64,000 nucleotides of DNA, from contig JALOBX010000004.1 of the NCBI GenBank assembly GCA_023228065.1, positions 102,882 through 166,881 of the forward strand, in the 5' to 3' direction. The DNA comes from Candidatus Pacearchaeota archaeon (lineage in GTDB: Archaea; Nanoarchaeota; Nanoarchaeia; Pacearchaeales; GW2011-AR1). Shown one piece after another: positions 17,526 through 26,332 of the stretch (position 1 is the first letter of the stretch; the number at the start of each line of letters is the position of its first letter). Under the pieces are notes generated by a model. The model did not search any database. It saw nothing but the letters and a program-made list of their open reading frames with translations, and had not been told where the DNA came from. Position numbers and translations under genes: made by a program.

Positions 17526-18045
17526 TCTTCTTGAAAACACATATGAAAATAAGAATATCTTAACAAAAATTTATTTCAGAAAAAAGATTGATGCTTCAAT
17601 TAGGATTGCTAATCTTAAAAAAGAAGATATTATACTCGATTTTGGATGCGGGGCTGGTTGGCTTGAAAGAAAATTAAAAAGATTTAACATTCAGGGATAT
17701 GATATAAATCCTGAGAAAACTTTTATTAAAGACTATAAAACAATTAAACCAACAAAAATTTTTTGTCTTGATGTTCTTGAACATATCCCTGCAGAAGAAA
17801 TAAAAAAAATAATAGAAAGCTTCAAAAAAATGAATGATAATTTTGAGTTAATTGTCTCTATTCCAACAGGCAATTTTATTTCTAGAAAGATAAGAAAACT
17901 TGTTGGGAAAGATGAAGTTCCAAAAGAACACATAACTTCTTATGAGGAAATCTTGAATATTTTAAAACAAAATTTTAGAATAAAGAAAAAGATTAATTTT
18001 TTTACTGTCACAAAAATTTTTTTATTTGAATCAAGGAATAATTAA
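17515..18045 (+). CDS. Class I SAM-dependent methyltransferase
   Basis: A short (176 residues) methyltransferase: ILDFGCGAGWLERKL (about 41-55) is the SAM-binding glycine loop, GYDINP follows as the acidic strand-2 end, and CLDVLEHIP is motif II. The acceptor is unknown. The start overlaps the preceding gene by 11 nt with a GAGATG site upstream. Last gene of the overlapping operon; its stop interlocks with the stop of the convergent gene in TTAA. Confidence 0.8.
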   Translation: MENNLLENTYENKNILTKIYFRKKIDASIRIANLKKEDIILDFGCGAGWLERKLKRFNIQGYDINPEKTFIKDYKTIKPTKIFCLDVLEHIPAEEIKKIIESFKKMNDNFELIVSIPTGNFISRKIRKLVGKDEVPKEHITSYEEILNILKQNFRIKKKINFFTVTKIFLFESRNN

Positions 18046-19643
18046 GAATAATTAAACTTGTAAATAACTAAAGTTGGCTGTCCATTCTGTTGATATGCCT
18101 TAACTGGAACTAATAATTCCGAATTTTTCTCTGGATAGGAATAAGCCCATTCAGGATGCGATTCTAAAATTGATAGTATAAGATATTTTGGCTTATTTTC
18201 CTTTACAAACAAGTCTAAATCTGATTCATTTTTTGGGGTGATATCTCTACGATAAGCTAGGCTAAATGGATATGTCTGTCTTTCGGAATAATAAATTGTT
18301 TGAGGCAAGGAATCAGAAATTACAATATCTTCTGGATTTGAATTTTCTTTAATCCACTCTCCTGCTTGTTTAACTTCCAGATAAGATGTAATTTTAGAAC
18401 CAGTTAAACTCCCAGCAAATAAGATGTTTGGGATTAAAAATAGAAAAAGAATCAAGAGAATTATTAAAAAAGATTTTCTTTCATTAAGATGAAATTTATT
18501 TTTTATCCATTCATTTGCTTTGGTTAATGGATATGCTGCAATTGTAAATAAGAAAGGCAAGATAGGAATAGTGTATCTTTGTTCTAATTGCGGAGCTATA
18601 TATCCCAGAAATAATAGTCCAAGAACAATCCATAAAAATATAAATGCTCTTTTTTGAATCTCTCCGTCCTTAAAAATTTTATCAATTCCCAAGAAGAGAT
18701 TTGAGAATAAAAAGATAACTCCAAATAAGAAAAGGATGTAAATTGAGCTTAATGTAAACAAATTATTATATCCTGCGTTATTTCCATCCAAAATATAAGG
18801 GAGATTATTAAAATATAAAAATAAATCAGAAAATTGAGCGAGGTGAACTCCAACTTCTCCTTCTTGGGAACTACCAATACCAAGATAATATTTAGATAAA
18901 TCAGCTATTGGATTTCCATAATGTGTCCATGCTACAATAAGATAAGAAGAAAAAATTAATAAGAATATTAACAATGTAATCCAAATTTTTTTATTTGTAA
19001 ATATTTTGAATTTATCTTTAAATAAAATATAAATTAAAACAGGAATTAAAAACATAAGAGTCTGCATCCTGATTAAAACAGCACATGCACAAAATATTGC
19101 ACTCAGATAAAGGAATTTATTTCCTTCTTTTAAGATATAACCTTTCCAGAAAAAAAGAAGAAATAATAAAAGAAAAAATGTTGAAGGTATCTCTGTTAAC
19201 AATCTTCCTGTAAAAAATAGATAAACCCAAGAAAAAGATAAGCCGACACAGGTTAAAATTGCTAATTTTTTATTAAACATTTTTTGAATTAAAAAATAAG
19301 AAGTTGCAACAATTCCTGTAGACATTAATGCGACTAAAAATCTTACCCCTATTTCTCCAAGACCTGTTTTGAAAAAAACCGCCCCAATAAGCGCCCATAA
19401 AAATCCTCTTCTATAATACCAAGTGTCTAATAAATTAGAATTAAATCCTGCCCAATTTTTAGAATTAGACATATAATCTGCTTCATCCCACCAAAGCGGT
19501 TGATTCATAGTCTTGAAAAAAAACCATAATCTGATGATAAATGCGAGAATTAAAATTGCTAAGAAAACTTTGTCGTGATTATCCTTTATCCATCCAAAAA
19601 AGAGATTTTTTATCTTATTTTTCCTCTTTTCAATTTCTTCCAT
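18042..19643 (-). CDS. GT39/ArnT-like membrane glycosyltransferase
   Basis: A 533-residue polytopic GT-C enzyme with about 11-12 membrane helices. WWDEADY with Asp53-Glu54 in the first external loop is the catalytic carboxylate motif of the PMT/ArnT/AglS-like superfamily that uses polyprenyl-phosphate sugars. The C-terminal soluble segment (about 425-533) is likely extracytoplasmic. It would add a sugar from a dolichyl-phosphate carrier, perhaps supplied by the synthase at 9335. Basic N-terminal tail inside. Its start lies 17 nt beyond the HldE-like gene stop region of the same strand only on the downstream side; it probably is read through from HldE. Confidence 0.82.
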   Translation of the reverse strand: MEEIEKRKNKIKNLFFGWIKDNHDKVFLAILILAFIIRLWFFFKTMNQPLWWDEADYMSNSKNWAGFNSNLLDTWYYRRGFLWALIGAVFFKTGLGEIGVRFLVALMSTGIVATSYFLIQKMFNKKLAILTCVGLSFSWVYLFFTGRLLTEIPSTFFLLLFLLFFWKGYILKEGNKFLYLSAIFCACAVLIRMQTLMFLIPVLIYILFKDKFKIFTNKKIWITLLIFLLIFSSYLIVAWTHYGNPIADLSKYYLGIGSSQEGEVGVHLAQFSDLFLYFNNLPYILDGNNAGYNNLFTLSSIYILFLFGVIFLFSNLFLGIDKIFKDGEIQKRAFIFLWIVLGLLFLGYIAPQLEQRYTIPILPFLFTIAAYPLTKANEWIKNKFHLNERKSFLIILLILFLFLIPNILFAGSLTGSKITSYLEVKQAGEWIKENSNPEDIVISDSLPQTIYYSERQTYPFSLAYRRDITPKNESDLDLFVKENKPKYLILSILESHPEWAYSYPEKNSELLVPVKAYQQNGQPTLVIYKFNYS

Positions 19644-19660
19644 GATTATTATTACAAATA

Positions 19661-21067
19661 TTAGTTTTTATTTATTTCTCTGATATTTTTTATTATTTGT
19701 GAGGTAGAAATATCCTTTTCCAAAGGGATTAGTTTTATCTTCCCGTTATAGGATTCAATTATATTTCTTTCTTCATTATTGATTTTATTTATATTATAAT
19801 CTCCTCCCTTCACATAAATATCTGGTTTTAATTCCCTTAAATAACGTGTAGCATTTTTTTCAGGGAAAATGATAACATAATCAACATCTTTCAATGAAGA
19901 AATTATTTCTGCACGGGCTCCCTGGGGGCGAATTGGTCTTCCAGGCCCCTTAAGTTTACTTATAGAATTATCCGAGTTTATTCCAACTATTAGATAATCT
20001 GCTAACTTTTTCGCTTTTGATAAATATTTTATATGTCCTTCATGCAATAAATCAAAACACCCATTTGTCCAAGCAATTGTTTTATTATTCTCTCTTAAAC
20101 CGCTTGCTATACTTTTTAATTCGTTAAGAGTTTTAATCTTACTTTCTTCTCCAAAAATTTTTTTTTCTAATTCCCCTACTCCTACAGGATAGGTTCCTAT
20201 TTTTTCTACAGAAATTCCTGCGGCATAATTTGAAATTATTGAAGCTTCTTCAAAAGATGCACCAGAAGCAATTGAAAGAGAAAAGGCAGCTAAAACAGTA
20301 TCTCCGGCTCCAGAAACATCAAAGATTTCCTTAGCATAAGTTGGTGTTTCAAATTCTTTTTTAGAAAATAAAATCATTCCCCTCTCTCCTCGGGTTATTA
20401 AAACATCTGAATTAAGATAATCCTTCATTTTTCTTCCGCAAGAATAAATTTCCTTTTCACCTGTTATCTCAAAAGATTCTTTTTCATTAACTTTAATTAA
20501 AGATAAATCTTTGTATAAATGTATATTTTTAGGTTTTGGGTCTGCAAAAATTTTCTTATTTTTAGATTTCAAGAAACACATCAAATCAGAAGAAATAGTT
20601 CCTTTTGCATAATCAGATAATACAATTATATCTGAATTTTTTAATTCTTCTTCCATTTTTCTATAAATATTACGCGAGAAATTTTTTTCAGAAGTATCTT
20701 CATAGTCTATTCTCAATAATTGTTGATTTCCGCTTCTTACTCTTAGTTTTAATGTAGTCTGAGAAGATTTATCAAAAAAATTCTTAACTTTATTGTCATT
20801 TAAAATTTTTGATAAGATTTTTGCAGAATCATCTTTTCCGGCAAATCCAAATAAAGAAACTTTTCCTCCAAGAGAAGAAATATTCATTGCAACATTTGCT
20901 GCACCCCCTGGCTGATAATATTCATTTTTAACATCAAGTATTGGAGCAGGGGCTTCAGGAGAGATCCTTTTAACATCTCCTGCGAGATATTTATCAAGCA
21001 TTACATCTCCAACAACAAAAATCTTTTTCTGATTAAATTTAGAAATTATCTTTTGAAGACTATCCAT
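19661..21067 (-). CDS. hldE: HldE-like bifunctional kinase/nucleotidylyltransferase
   Basis: Two-domain protein of 468 residues matching bacterial HldE (RfaE), which phosphorylates heptose-7-phosphate at C1 and then transfers AMP to make ADP-heptose. Residues 1-320 are a PfkB-type kinase (FVVGDVMLDKY, QPGGAANVAMN, GAGD at 253-256). Residues 325-468 are a cytidylyltransferase-fold domain (TNGCFDLLHEGH with HxGH at 342-345; KGGDYN; final STSQIIK). Both active sites look intact. In bacteria this serves lipopolysaccharide; in an archaeon it suggests acquired nucleotide-heptose synthesis. A GT9 heptosyltransferase-like gene lies just upstream on the same strand. GmhA, GmhB and HldD are not recognised here. 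Confidence 0.87.
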   Translation of the reverse strand: MDSLQKIISKFNQKKIFVVGDVMLDKYLAGDVKRISPEAPAPILDVKNEYYQPGGAANVAMNISSLGGKVSLFGFAGKDDSAKILSKILNDNKVKNFFDKSSQTTLKLRVRSGNQQLLRIDYEDTSEKNFSRNIYRKMEEELKNSDIIVLSDYAKGTISSDLMCFLKSKNKKIFADPKPKNIHLYKDLSLIKVNEKESFEITGEKEIYSCGRKMKDYLNSDVLITRGERGMILFSKKEFETPTYAKEIFDVSGAGDTVLAAFSLSIASGASFEEASIISNYAAGISVEKIGTYPVGVGELEKKIFGEESKIKTLNELKSIASGLRENNKTIAWTNGCFDLLHEGHIKYLSKAKKLADYLIVGINSDNSISKLKGPGRPIRPQGARAEIISSLKDVDYVIIFPEKNATRYLRELKPDIYVKGGDYNINKINNEERNIIESYNGKIKLIPLEKDISTSQIIKNIREINKN

Positions 21068-21111
21068 AAAAAGAAGGGAATGCGGGGATATAAAAAGATT
21101 ATGTAGATAAG

Positions 21112-22482
21112 TTATTCAAAAGAAAGTAAAGCTTCTTCATCTATTCCAGGGACAGTATCCATTCTTTGAATTTCTTCAATTGTTGCCCAAACAAAACCAT
21201 CCGATTCTGTATTAATTAAAATAGGTCCATTTTCTATTTCTATAAAATAAGATTCTCCAAGAGTTACCTTTCCATCAGGTCTTAAATATTCATAATTTGC
21301 AATTTTTTTTATTATTTTTTTAAATTTTAAATTTGTCTCTTCCTTTATTTCACGCATTAAAGATTCTTGTAATGTTTCACCAACTTCCACAACTCCTCCC
21401 GGAAAAGCCCATTTACCATTGTGAATTCCCTCTTTTCTCTTTATTAATAAAAATTTTTCTTCATCATTTTTGATAATTGCATTAATAACTCTAATATTAT
21501 CTAGAGAATTTAAAACATTAAAAACTTCTTCTGGGGAAATGCTTTTTACCAAGGCTTCATCATATTGGTCTTGTTTTTCTGGGAAGAATTCGTATAATTT
21601 TGGAGAAATAATTTTTCTTAATAAGCCGTAATCTTCAATTTCATTAGGAGAAGTACAAAAAAATAATCCTATTGTAAGTTTTTTTAAAGCTAGAGCAACA
21701 TGTAGAGCCAGACTATCTCCACAAATAACCTTATCACATAAGTCTATTAATGCAGCGAATTCTCTTTTTGTATTATTAGGATTATTAAAAAAACATTTTA
21801 TTCCTTCAGATTGAAATCTTAATTTTAACTTATCAATAATTTCTTTTTCATTTGGTCCCCCAAAAAGAATTGGGGTATAATTTTTTGAGTTTAAAATTTT
21901 AATAAAATTGATTAAATTATCAATATGCCATGTTTTAGATGGCCATCTTGAAGAAGCACCAAGATGAATTCCTATAATTTTTTCTCCATTAATCCCATTA
22001 GTTAATAAAAAAGATTTTGCATAATCTTTTTCTTCTTCAGTGAGATAGATTGTATCGTGTTCCTTATTATAATTTAATTCAGCTGCTTCAAAAATCATTT
22101 GCTGGTATGTCTTTTTATTTTCTTTTTTTAGATCATCATCAAAAATAGTATTTAAGTAATATTCAGAAGCTAGATTAAAAGAAGAGGGGAAGCCTTCTTG
22201 TTCATAAAAACCATATTTTTCCTTGGCGTTTATTTTGGATAAAACATTAAAAGCCATTTTATCCATATCAAAATTATAAAGGATATCAAACTCCTTTCTA
22301 AACTCATCTTTTATAGAAGCTAGTTCATCTATATAGGGATTTCCTTCAAGCATAGCTTTAATCTCCTCTCCAGTAATCCAAGTCAATGTACAAGAGGGAA
22401 ATTTCTGCTTTATTGCTTTTGCTATGGGAATTGTTCTTATCACATCTCCATCTGCTCCAATTTTAATAATACAAATTCTCAT
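21112..22482 (-). CDS. GT9 heptosyltransferase-like / NUDIX fusion
   Basis: A fusion of two domains in 456 residues. Residues 1-320 resemble GT9 heptosyltransferases (IKIGADGDVIRTIPIAKAI at the start; HLGASSRWPSKTW at about 173-185; CGDSLALHVALALKK at about 255-269). Residues 330-456 are a NUDIX hydrolase with an intact box, GGVVEVGETLQES through LMREIKEET (about 362-383). An ATG 9 bases inside the longest frame is chosen because upstream there is only TTG and because of the TATA spacing. The fusion suggests that one protein both uses a nucleotide-sugar and cleaves or proofreads it. It pairs with the HldE-like gene 44 nt downstream. Confidence 0.82.
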   Translation of the reverse strand: MRICIIKIGADGDVIRTIPIAKAIKQKFPSCTLTWITGEEIKAMLEGNPYIDELASIKDEFRKEFDILYNFDMDKMAFNVLSKINAKEKYGFYEQEGFPSSFNLASEYYLNTIFDDDLKKENKKTYQQMIFEAAELNYNKEHDTIYLTEEEKDYAKSFLLTNGINGEKIIGIHLGASSRWPSKTWHIDNLINFIKILNSKNYTPILFGGPNEKEIIDKLKLRFQSEGIKCFFNNPNNTKREFAALIDLCDKVICGDSLALHVALALKKLTIGLFFCTSPNEIEDYGLLRKIISPKLYEFFPEKQDQYDEALVKSISPEEVFNVLNSLDNIRVINAIIKNDEEKFLLIKRKEGIHNGKWAFPGGVVEVGETLQESLMREIKEETNLKFKKIIKKIANYEYLRPDGKVTLGESYFIEIENGPILINTESDGFVWATIEEIQRMDTVPGIDEEALLSFE

Positions 22483-22508
22483 TGATAACAAAGACTATAG
22501 AAAAAGAT

Positions 22509-22512
22509 TTAA
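22509..22512. promoter_or_regulatory. Shared bidirectional TATA core
   Basis: The TTAA core of ATTTAAG lies between divergent ATGs 55 nt apart, centred 28.5 nt from the minus start (22482) and 26.5 nt from the plus start (22537). No second box is evident. Confidence 0.4.
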
Positions 22513-22536
22513 GAATATTATGTAGTTGGGATAAAT

Positions 22537-22944
22537 ATGAAAGTCTATATTGCAGGTAAATTAAGCAGTGATTCTGAGAGAGAGAAATTAGAAGAAATCT
22601 CAAAATTATGTGAATCACTAGGTTTTGAAACATTTCTTCCCCATAGAGATGTTGGACTTTGTGAGGATATAAAAGATGTGAAGAAAATTTTTGAAGAAGA
22701 TATAATTAGGGGGTTCTCTAAATGTGACTTAATTATTGCATTGCTTGATGGATTACATGTAGGAGCAGGAACAGCCTGGGAATTAGGATATGCTTATTCA
22801 AAGGGAATTCCTGCAATTGGAATAAAAACAGATGAATCAATAGAGGATGCACTAGAATATTTAAGTGCTATTCTTATTTCTTCAATGAAGATAGTTAATT
22901 CATTTGAAGAATTGAAAAAAGAGATAAAAAAATTTAAAAATTAA
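22537..22944 (+). CDS. Nucleoside 2-deoxyribosyltransferase family protein
   Basis: A 135-residue cytoplasmic protein: MKVYIAGKLS at the start and DLIIALLDGLHVGAGTAWEL (about 65-84) carry the family pattern, with the Glu in GTAWELGYA as likely nucleophile. Members exchange bases on deoxynucleosides or cleave nucleotide N-glycosidic bonds (as in MilB/DNPH1). In a nucleotide-sugar region it might salvage or clean nucleotides, but this is a guess. Its stop interlocks with the convergent glycosyltransferase stop in TTAA. Confidence 0.8.
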   Translation: MKVYIAGKLSSDSEREKLEEISKLCESLGFETFLPHRDVGLCEDIKDVKKIFEEDIIRGFSKCDLIIALLDGLHVGAGTAWELGYAYSKGIPAIGIKTDESIEDALEYLSAILISSMKIVNSFEELKKEIKKFKN

Positions 22945-23846
22945 TCTAATGGTTTGGTGGAATTTATCTCTGTTTCTCTCCAACCATCTTGATAACTTTC
23001 TTTTTTTCTTATTTCAGAAAAAGCTTTTAAATAAATATATAATCTCGCAGGGTAAAGAGAGATTGTCCAAAAAAATTCTTTTATATTTTGGGGATATTTA
23101 AAAGCGGAAAAAAAGCCTTTTTTAATTTCATTCCAGAAAGATTTTGTTCTAGGCATATCCGAAACAATTCTATTTAAATTTTCATGACCTTTAATATTTC
23201 TTATTTTTTGATTTATCCAGTCATTCCAATTATCTGGGTTTTTTACATAAACCTCTGCCTCAGGGGTATATTTTATTATAAAATTCTTTTTCCAAAATAG
23301 ATAGGGAATAATACTATCTTCAGAAACCTCTATAGGAAAATCTATAATTATTCCTTTCCTAATTGCAAAAAGATATCCAGAACATTCAAAGAATTTTTCT
23401 TTATTTGATAATCCTTCTCTAACATTATGAATTGCTTCAAAAAGAAGATGAGACCAATAACCATATTTTGTATTTCTATTATCGATTGTGATTGGTCTTC
23501 CAGTAACACAACCAACTTTCGGATTTTTGAAAGCTTTGATTATTGAATTTACTGAATTTTCAGAGACATAAACATCTCCATCAGTCATTATAAAGAAATC
23601 TTCTTGATTATTTGAACCATATTCTTGAAAAAGAATGTTTAGTGCATAACTTTTACCTTCTCCAGGATCAAGAAAAAATTTGACTTTCTTATCTTGAATA
23701 TTCTTTAATAAAAACTCCTCTGTTTCTGGAAATGGATCTACAACAATTATTTCAAAATCTTCTTTAATCTTCTGTTTTAAAAAAGAATTAACTGCTCTTA
23801 AGGTAGCATTTGGTTCATTATAAGAAGCAACTATAATATGTATCAT
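22941..23846 (-). CDS. GT2 family glycosyltransferase
   Basis: A 301-residue GT2 enzyme with IIVASYNEPNATLRAV at the N-terminus and TDGDVYV (about 90-96) as the acidic metal/nucleotide motif. LFEAIHNVR and GYLFAIRKG are followed by SEDSIIPYLFWKK, the acceptor-side Glu-Asp region. No clear membrane domain, although the C-terminal region has hydrophobic and basic patches. Start is separated by one base from the stop of the mini eIF5A-like gene. Sugar specificity unknown. Confidence 0.83.
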   Translation of the reverse strand: MIHIIVASYNEPNATLRAVNSFLKQKIKEDFEIIVVDPFPETEEFLLKNIQDKKVKFFLDPGEGKSYALNILFQEYGSNNQEDFFIMTDGDVYVSENSVNSIIKAFKNPKVGCVTGRPITIDNRNTKYGYWSHLLFEAIHNVREGLSNKEKFFECSGYLFAIRKGIIIDFPIEVSEDSIIPYLFWKKNFIIKYTPEAEVYVKNPDNWNDWINQKIRNIKGHENLNRIVSDMPRTKSFWNEIKKGFFSAFKYPQNIKEFFWTISLYPARLYIYLKAFSEIRKKESYQDGWRETEINSTKPLD

Positions 23847-23847
23847 T

Positions 23848-24042
23848 TTAAATAACTTCGATAGGGTAATCTTCTGGTCTGATTAAAATTATCTTTTCTC
23901 CTTCAGAGGTTTTGGCTTCAATACGACATTTCCTTTTTCCATGTTTACCTATATTAGATAATTCAAAAGTTTCTACTAAACAGATTTTTCCAGCGATATG
24001 GATACTATCCCCTTTTTTAATTTCTTTTGCCTGCTTTTTCAT
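23848..24042 (-). CDS. Stand-alone eIF5A N-terminal-domain-like protein
   Basis: A 64-residue protein that resembles only the N-terminal KOW-like domain of aIF5A: KKGDSIHIAGKICLVETFEL matches the first strands, and NIGKHGKRKCRIEAKT (about 30-45) matches the loop that carries hypusine in eIF5A (K-x-G-K-H-G), with Lys33 in the hypusine position. The C-terminal OB domain is absent and there is no space for it. It could bind ribosomes or RNA, or be modified like aIF5A. The ATG lies 25.5 nt from a box shared with queC. Confidence 0.7.
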   Translation of the reverse strand: MKKQAKEIKKGDSIHIAGKICLVETFELSNIGKHGKRKCRIEAKTSEGEKIILIRPEDYPIEVI

Positions 24043-24064
24043 AAGTTTAATGGAAGAGCATAAT

Positions 24065-24070
24065 TTATAA
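24065..24070. promoter_or_regulatory. Shared bidirectional TATA box
   Basis: The palindrome TTATAA (within ATTTATAAGG) is centred exactly 25.5 nt from both divergent ATGs, at 24042 on the minus strand and 24093 on the plus strand. It is the clearest example of a single box placed to serve two leaderless genes. Confidence 0.65.
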
Positions 24071-24092
24071 GGTTTATTAATCAGAAATAAGC

Positions 24093-24800
24093 ATGCTAGA
24101 TAAAACAGCTATAATATTATGTTCTGGGGGGATTGATAGTGTTGTTACTGCATATTATACAAAAAGGGTTCTTGGTTATAAAAGATTAAAGATAGTTTTT
24201 TTTGATTATGGACAAAGATCATTAATTAATGAAGAATTCTTTTCTAAGTTGTGTGGGAAGAATATTGGAGCCGATTTTATTAAGATTCGGTTAAATTGGC
24301 TTTCAGAAATTTCTAACTCATTGATAAATAAAAATAAGAAAGTAAAAAAAATAAGTAAAAAAAATTTAAAAGATACAAAAAAAGAATCTGAAAAATATTA
24401 TGTTCCATGCAGAAATCTCTTGTTTTTATCATATGCATTAGCTCTTGCAGAATCAATCTATATTAAGGAAAAAAAAGATTGTGATATATTTGTAGGCTTT
24501 AAATGTGAAGGGGAGGAAAGTTATCCTGATACGACTAACGAATTTGTGAGAAGGTTAAATAATTTATCTGAAAAAGGATGTTCTGGAAATTTTAAGATAA
24601 TAGCCCCTCTAATAAAAAAGGATAAAGAAGATATCATTATTTTAGGAAAGAAATTAGGGGTTGATTTTAGAAAAACGTTTAGCTGTTATATAAGTGATAA
24701 GAAAAAAAAGCATTGTGGCAAATGTTTGGCTTGTGCATTAAGAAAATCTGGTTTTTATTGGGCGGGAAAAAAAGATCCAACAGATTATTTAGAAAATTAA
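24093..24800 (+). CDS. queC: 7-cyano-7-deazaguanine synthase QueC
   Basis: Makes preQ0 from CDG with ATP and ammonia, the precursor of archaeosine in archaeal tRNA. In 235 residues: PP-loop SGGIDS (11-16), CRNLLFLSYALALAE, YPDTTNEFVRRLN (about 148-160), and the zinc-binding C-terminus HCGKCLACALRKSGF (about 206-220), which together are the QueC pattern. No other preQ0 or archaeosine gene is in the window. The stop interlocks with the convergent gene in TTAA. Confidence 0.88.
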   Translation: MLDKTAIILCSGGIDSVVTAYYTKRVLGYKRLKIVFFDYGQRSLINEEFFSKLCGKNIGADFIKIRLNWLSEISNSLINKNKKVKKISKKNLKDTKKESEKYYVPCRNLLFLSYALALAESIYIKEKKDCDIFVGFKCEGEESYPDTTNEFVRRLNNLSEKGCSGNFKIIAPLIKKDKEDIIILGKKLGVDFRKTFSCYISDKKKKHCGKCLACALRKSGFYWAGKKDPTDYLEN

Positions 24801-26332
24801 ACCCTATATCTTGTTTTATCATACCATACCTTAAAACCAATAGGAAGACTTCTATAAGAGGGTTTGAGTATTTTTTCTCGTATCAAATCATAGAGCCCAA
24901 CAATCTGTAAAATGATTAATGATTTAAAATTATTTTTTAAATTTTTTTTGACAATTTCTTTTTTTAGAAGATAATTAATAAAGGAATTAGGCATTATTCC
25001 AAAACGAGTATTAGTAACACTTCCACGCATTAAGTTTAATATTAAAACAAGATACATATTTTTTTTCTTCAGCAAGAGATGAGCTTTTCTATCCCAGTAA
25101 TTAAGATGATATGCTGCATCTTTTTCATTTTTAACTAATCCTTCTTTCCTTGCTCTTTGATCAAGTTTAGATCCGGGAAAAAGAACCAAATTATTTACAG
25201 AAAGATAATAAGGTTTCGGAATTTTTTGTAATAATCTTATCAAGCTTATTATATTATCTGGGGCTTCATAAGGATTGCATGTAATAACATCATACATAAC
25301 TGCTAATTTTTTTTTGTATTTATTTAATATCTTTGATGCTTTTATTATATCTTCATCCTTTTGATTTCTGTGATAAATTTCAGCATTTGTTTTTTCACTT
25401 CCCTGGATTCCTATAATTATATCTGTACATCCTGCATCAATTAAATAAGATATTTTTTCATCATCAATAGTCTTTGGATCTCCAAGACACTTAAACCTCA
25501 TTTTAATATTTTTTTTATAAAGATTACAGAATTTTTTTATATCATCTTTAGTTCTCCATGAAAATGTATCATCACGAATATCAAAATAATGCAGACTTGG
25601 AAATTTGTTTTTTAGATCAAGAATTCCTTTTATGATATATTCGGGAGAATGCCATCTTAATATTTTCTTTCTTTTTTCTTTATATAATTCATTTAACAAG
25701 CTATTGCTGCAATAATCACAACCATAAGGGCAACCTCTCCCAGTCAAGAAAAAAATTGCTCCATCCAAATCATATTCAGAAAATTTTCTTATTTTCTTAT
25801 TATTTAAAATATAATGTTGATTTATTTCATAATCTGGCATTGGAAGCTTATCTAAATCGTCAATTAAGTTTCTTACAGGATTTCTTATTATCTTTTTTTC
25901 TTTTTTAATCCATAAATTTGATATTTTATCAATCGGCTTATTTTTTTCTAAAGCATTTGCTAGATCGATTATTGCCCCTTCTCCCTCTCCTACACAGACT
26001 ATATCACAAACTTTAATACAATCTCCAGGAGAAATTGTTGCATGAACCCCCCCATAAACAATTGGGATGTTTAATCTTTTTTTTAAAAAAGAGATTATTC
26101 TTGATGCCCTTTTTGAAGTTGAAGCAAAAGCATTTATCCCTATTAGCTGGCTATTTTTACAAAATTTTAATAATTGATTTAATTCAGATATATTATAATT
26201 TCTAGAATAATTTTCATTTAAAGACATAAAGATAATATTAACCTTATGTCCTTCTTTCTTTAACATTGCCGATATTGTTCGAATCCCTTGATCTGAAGGG
26301 TAAGTTGAAGTAGAAATTAAAGTTATTTTCAT
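24797..26332 (-). CDS. B12-binding-type radical SAM protein
   Basis: A 511-residue protein: B12-binding-type domain (YGGVHATISPGDCIK, VGEGEGAIIDLA), cluster motif TGRGCPYGCDYC with Cys201, Cys205 and Cys208, barrel strands with DIRDDTFSW and GIQGSEKTN. It overlaps the upstream GT4 gene by 4 nt and ends the long minus-strand sugar operon that runs from 31705. This ties it to sugar synthesis or transfer and not to general metabolism. The reaction is unknown. Confidence 0.87.
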   Translation of the reverse strand: MKITLISTSTYPSDQGIRTISAMLKKEGHKVNIIFMSLNENYSRNYNISELNQLLKFCKNSQLIGINAFASTSKRASRIISFLKKRLNIPIVYGGVHATISPGDCIKVCDIVCVGEGEGAIIDLANALEKNKPIDKISNLWIKKEKKIIRNPVRNLIDDLDKLPMPDYEINQHYILNNKKIRKFSEYDLDGAIFFLTGRGCPYGCDYCSNSLLNELYKEKRKKILRWHSPEYIIKGILDLKNKFPSLHYFDIRDDTFSWRTKDDIKKFCNLYKKNIKMRFKCLGDPKTIDDEKISYLIDAGCTDIIIGIQGSEKTNAEIYHRNQKDEDIIKASKILNKYKKKLAVMYDVITCNPYEAPDNIISLIRLLQKIPKPYYLSVNNLVLFPGSKLDQRARKEGLVKNEKDAAYHLNYWDRKAHLLLKKKNMYLVLILNLMRGSVTNTRFGIMPNSFINYLLKKEIVKKNLKNNFKSLIILQIVGLYDLIREKILKPSYRSLPIGFKVWYDKTRYRV

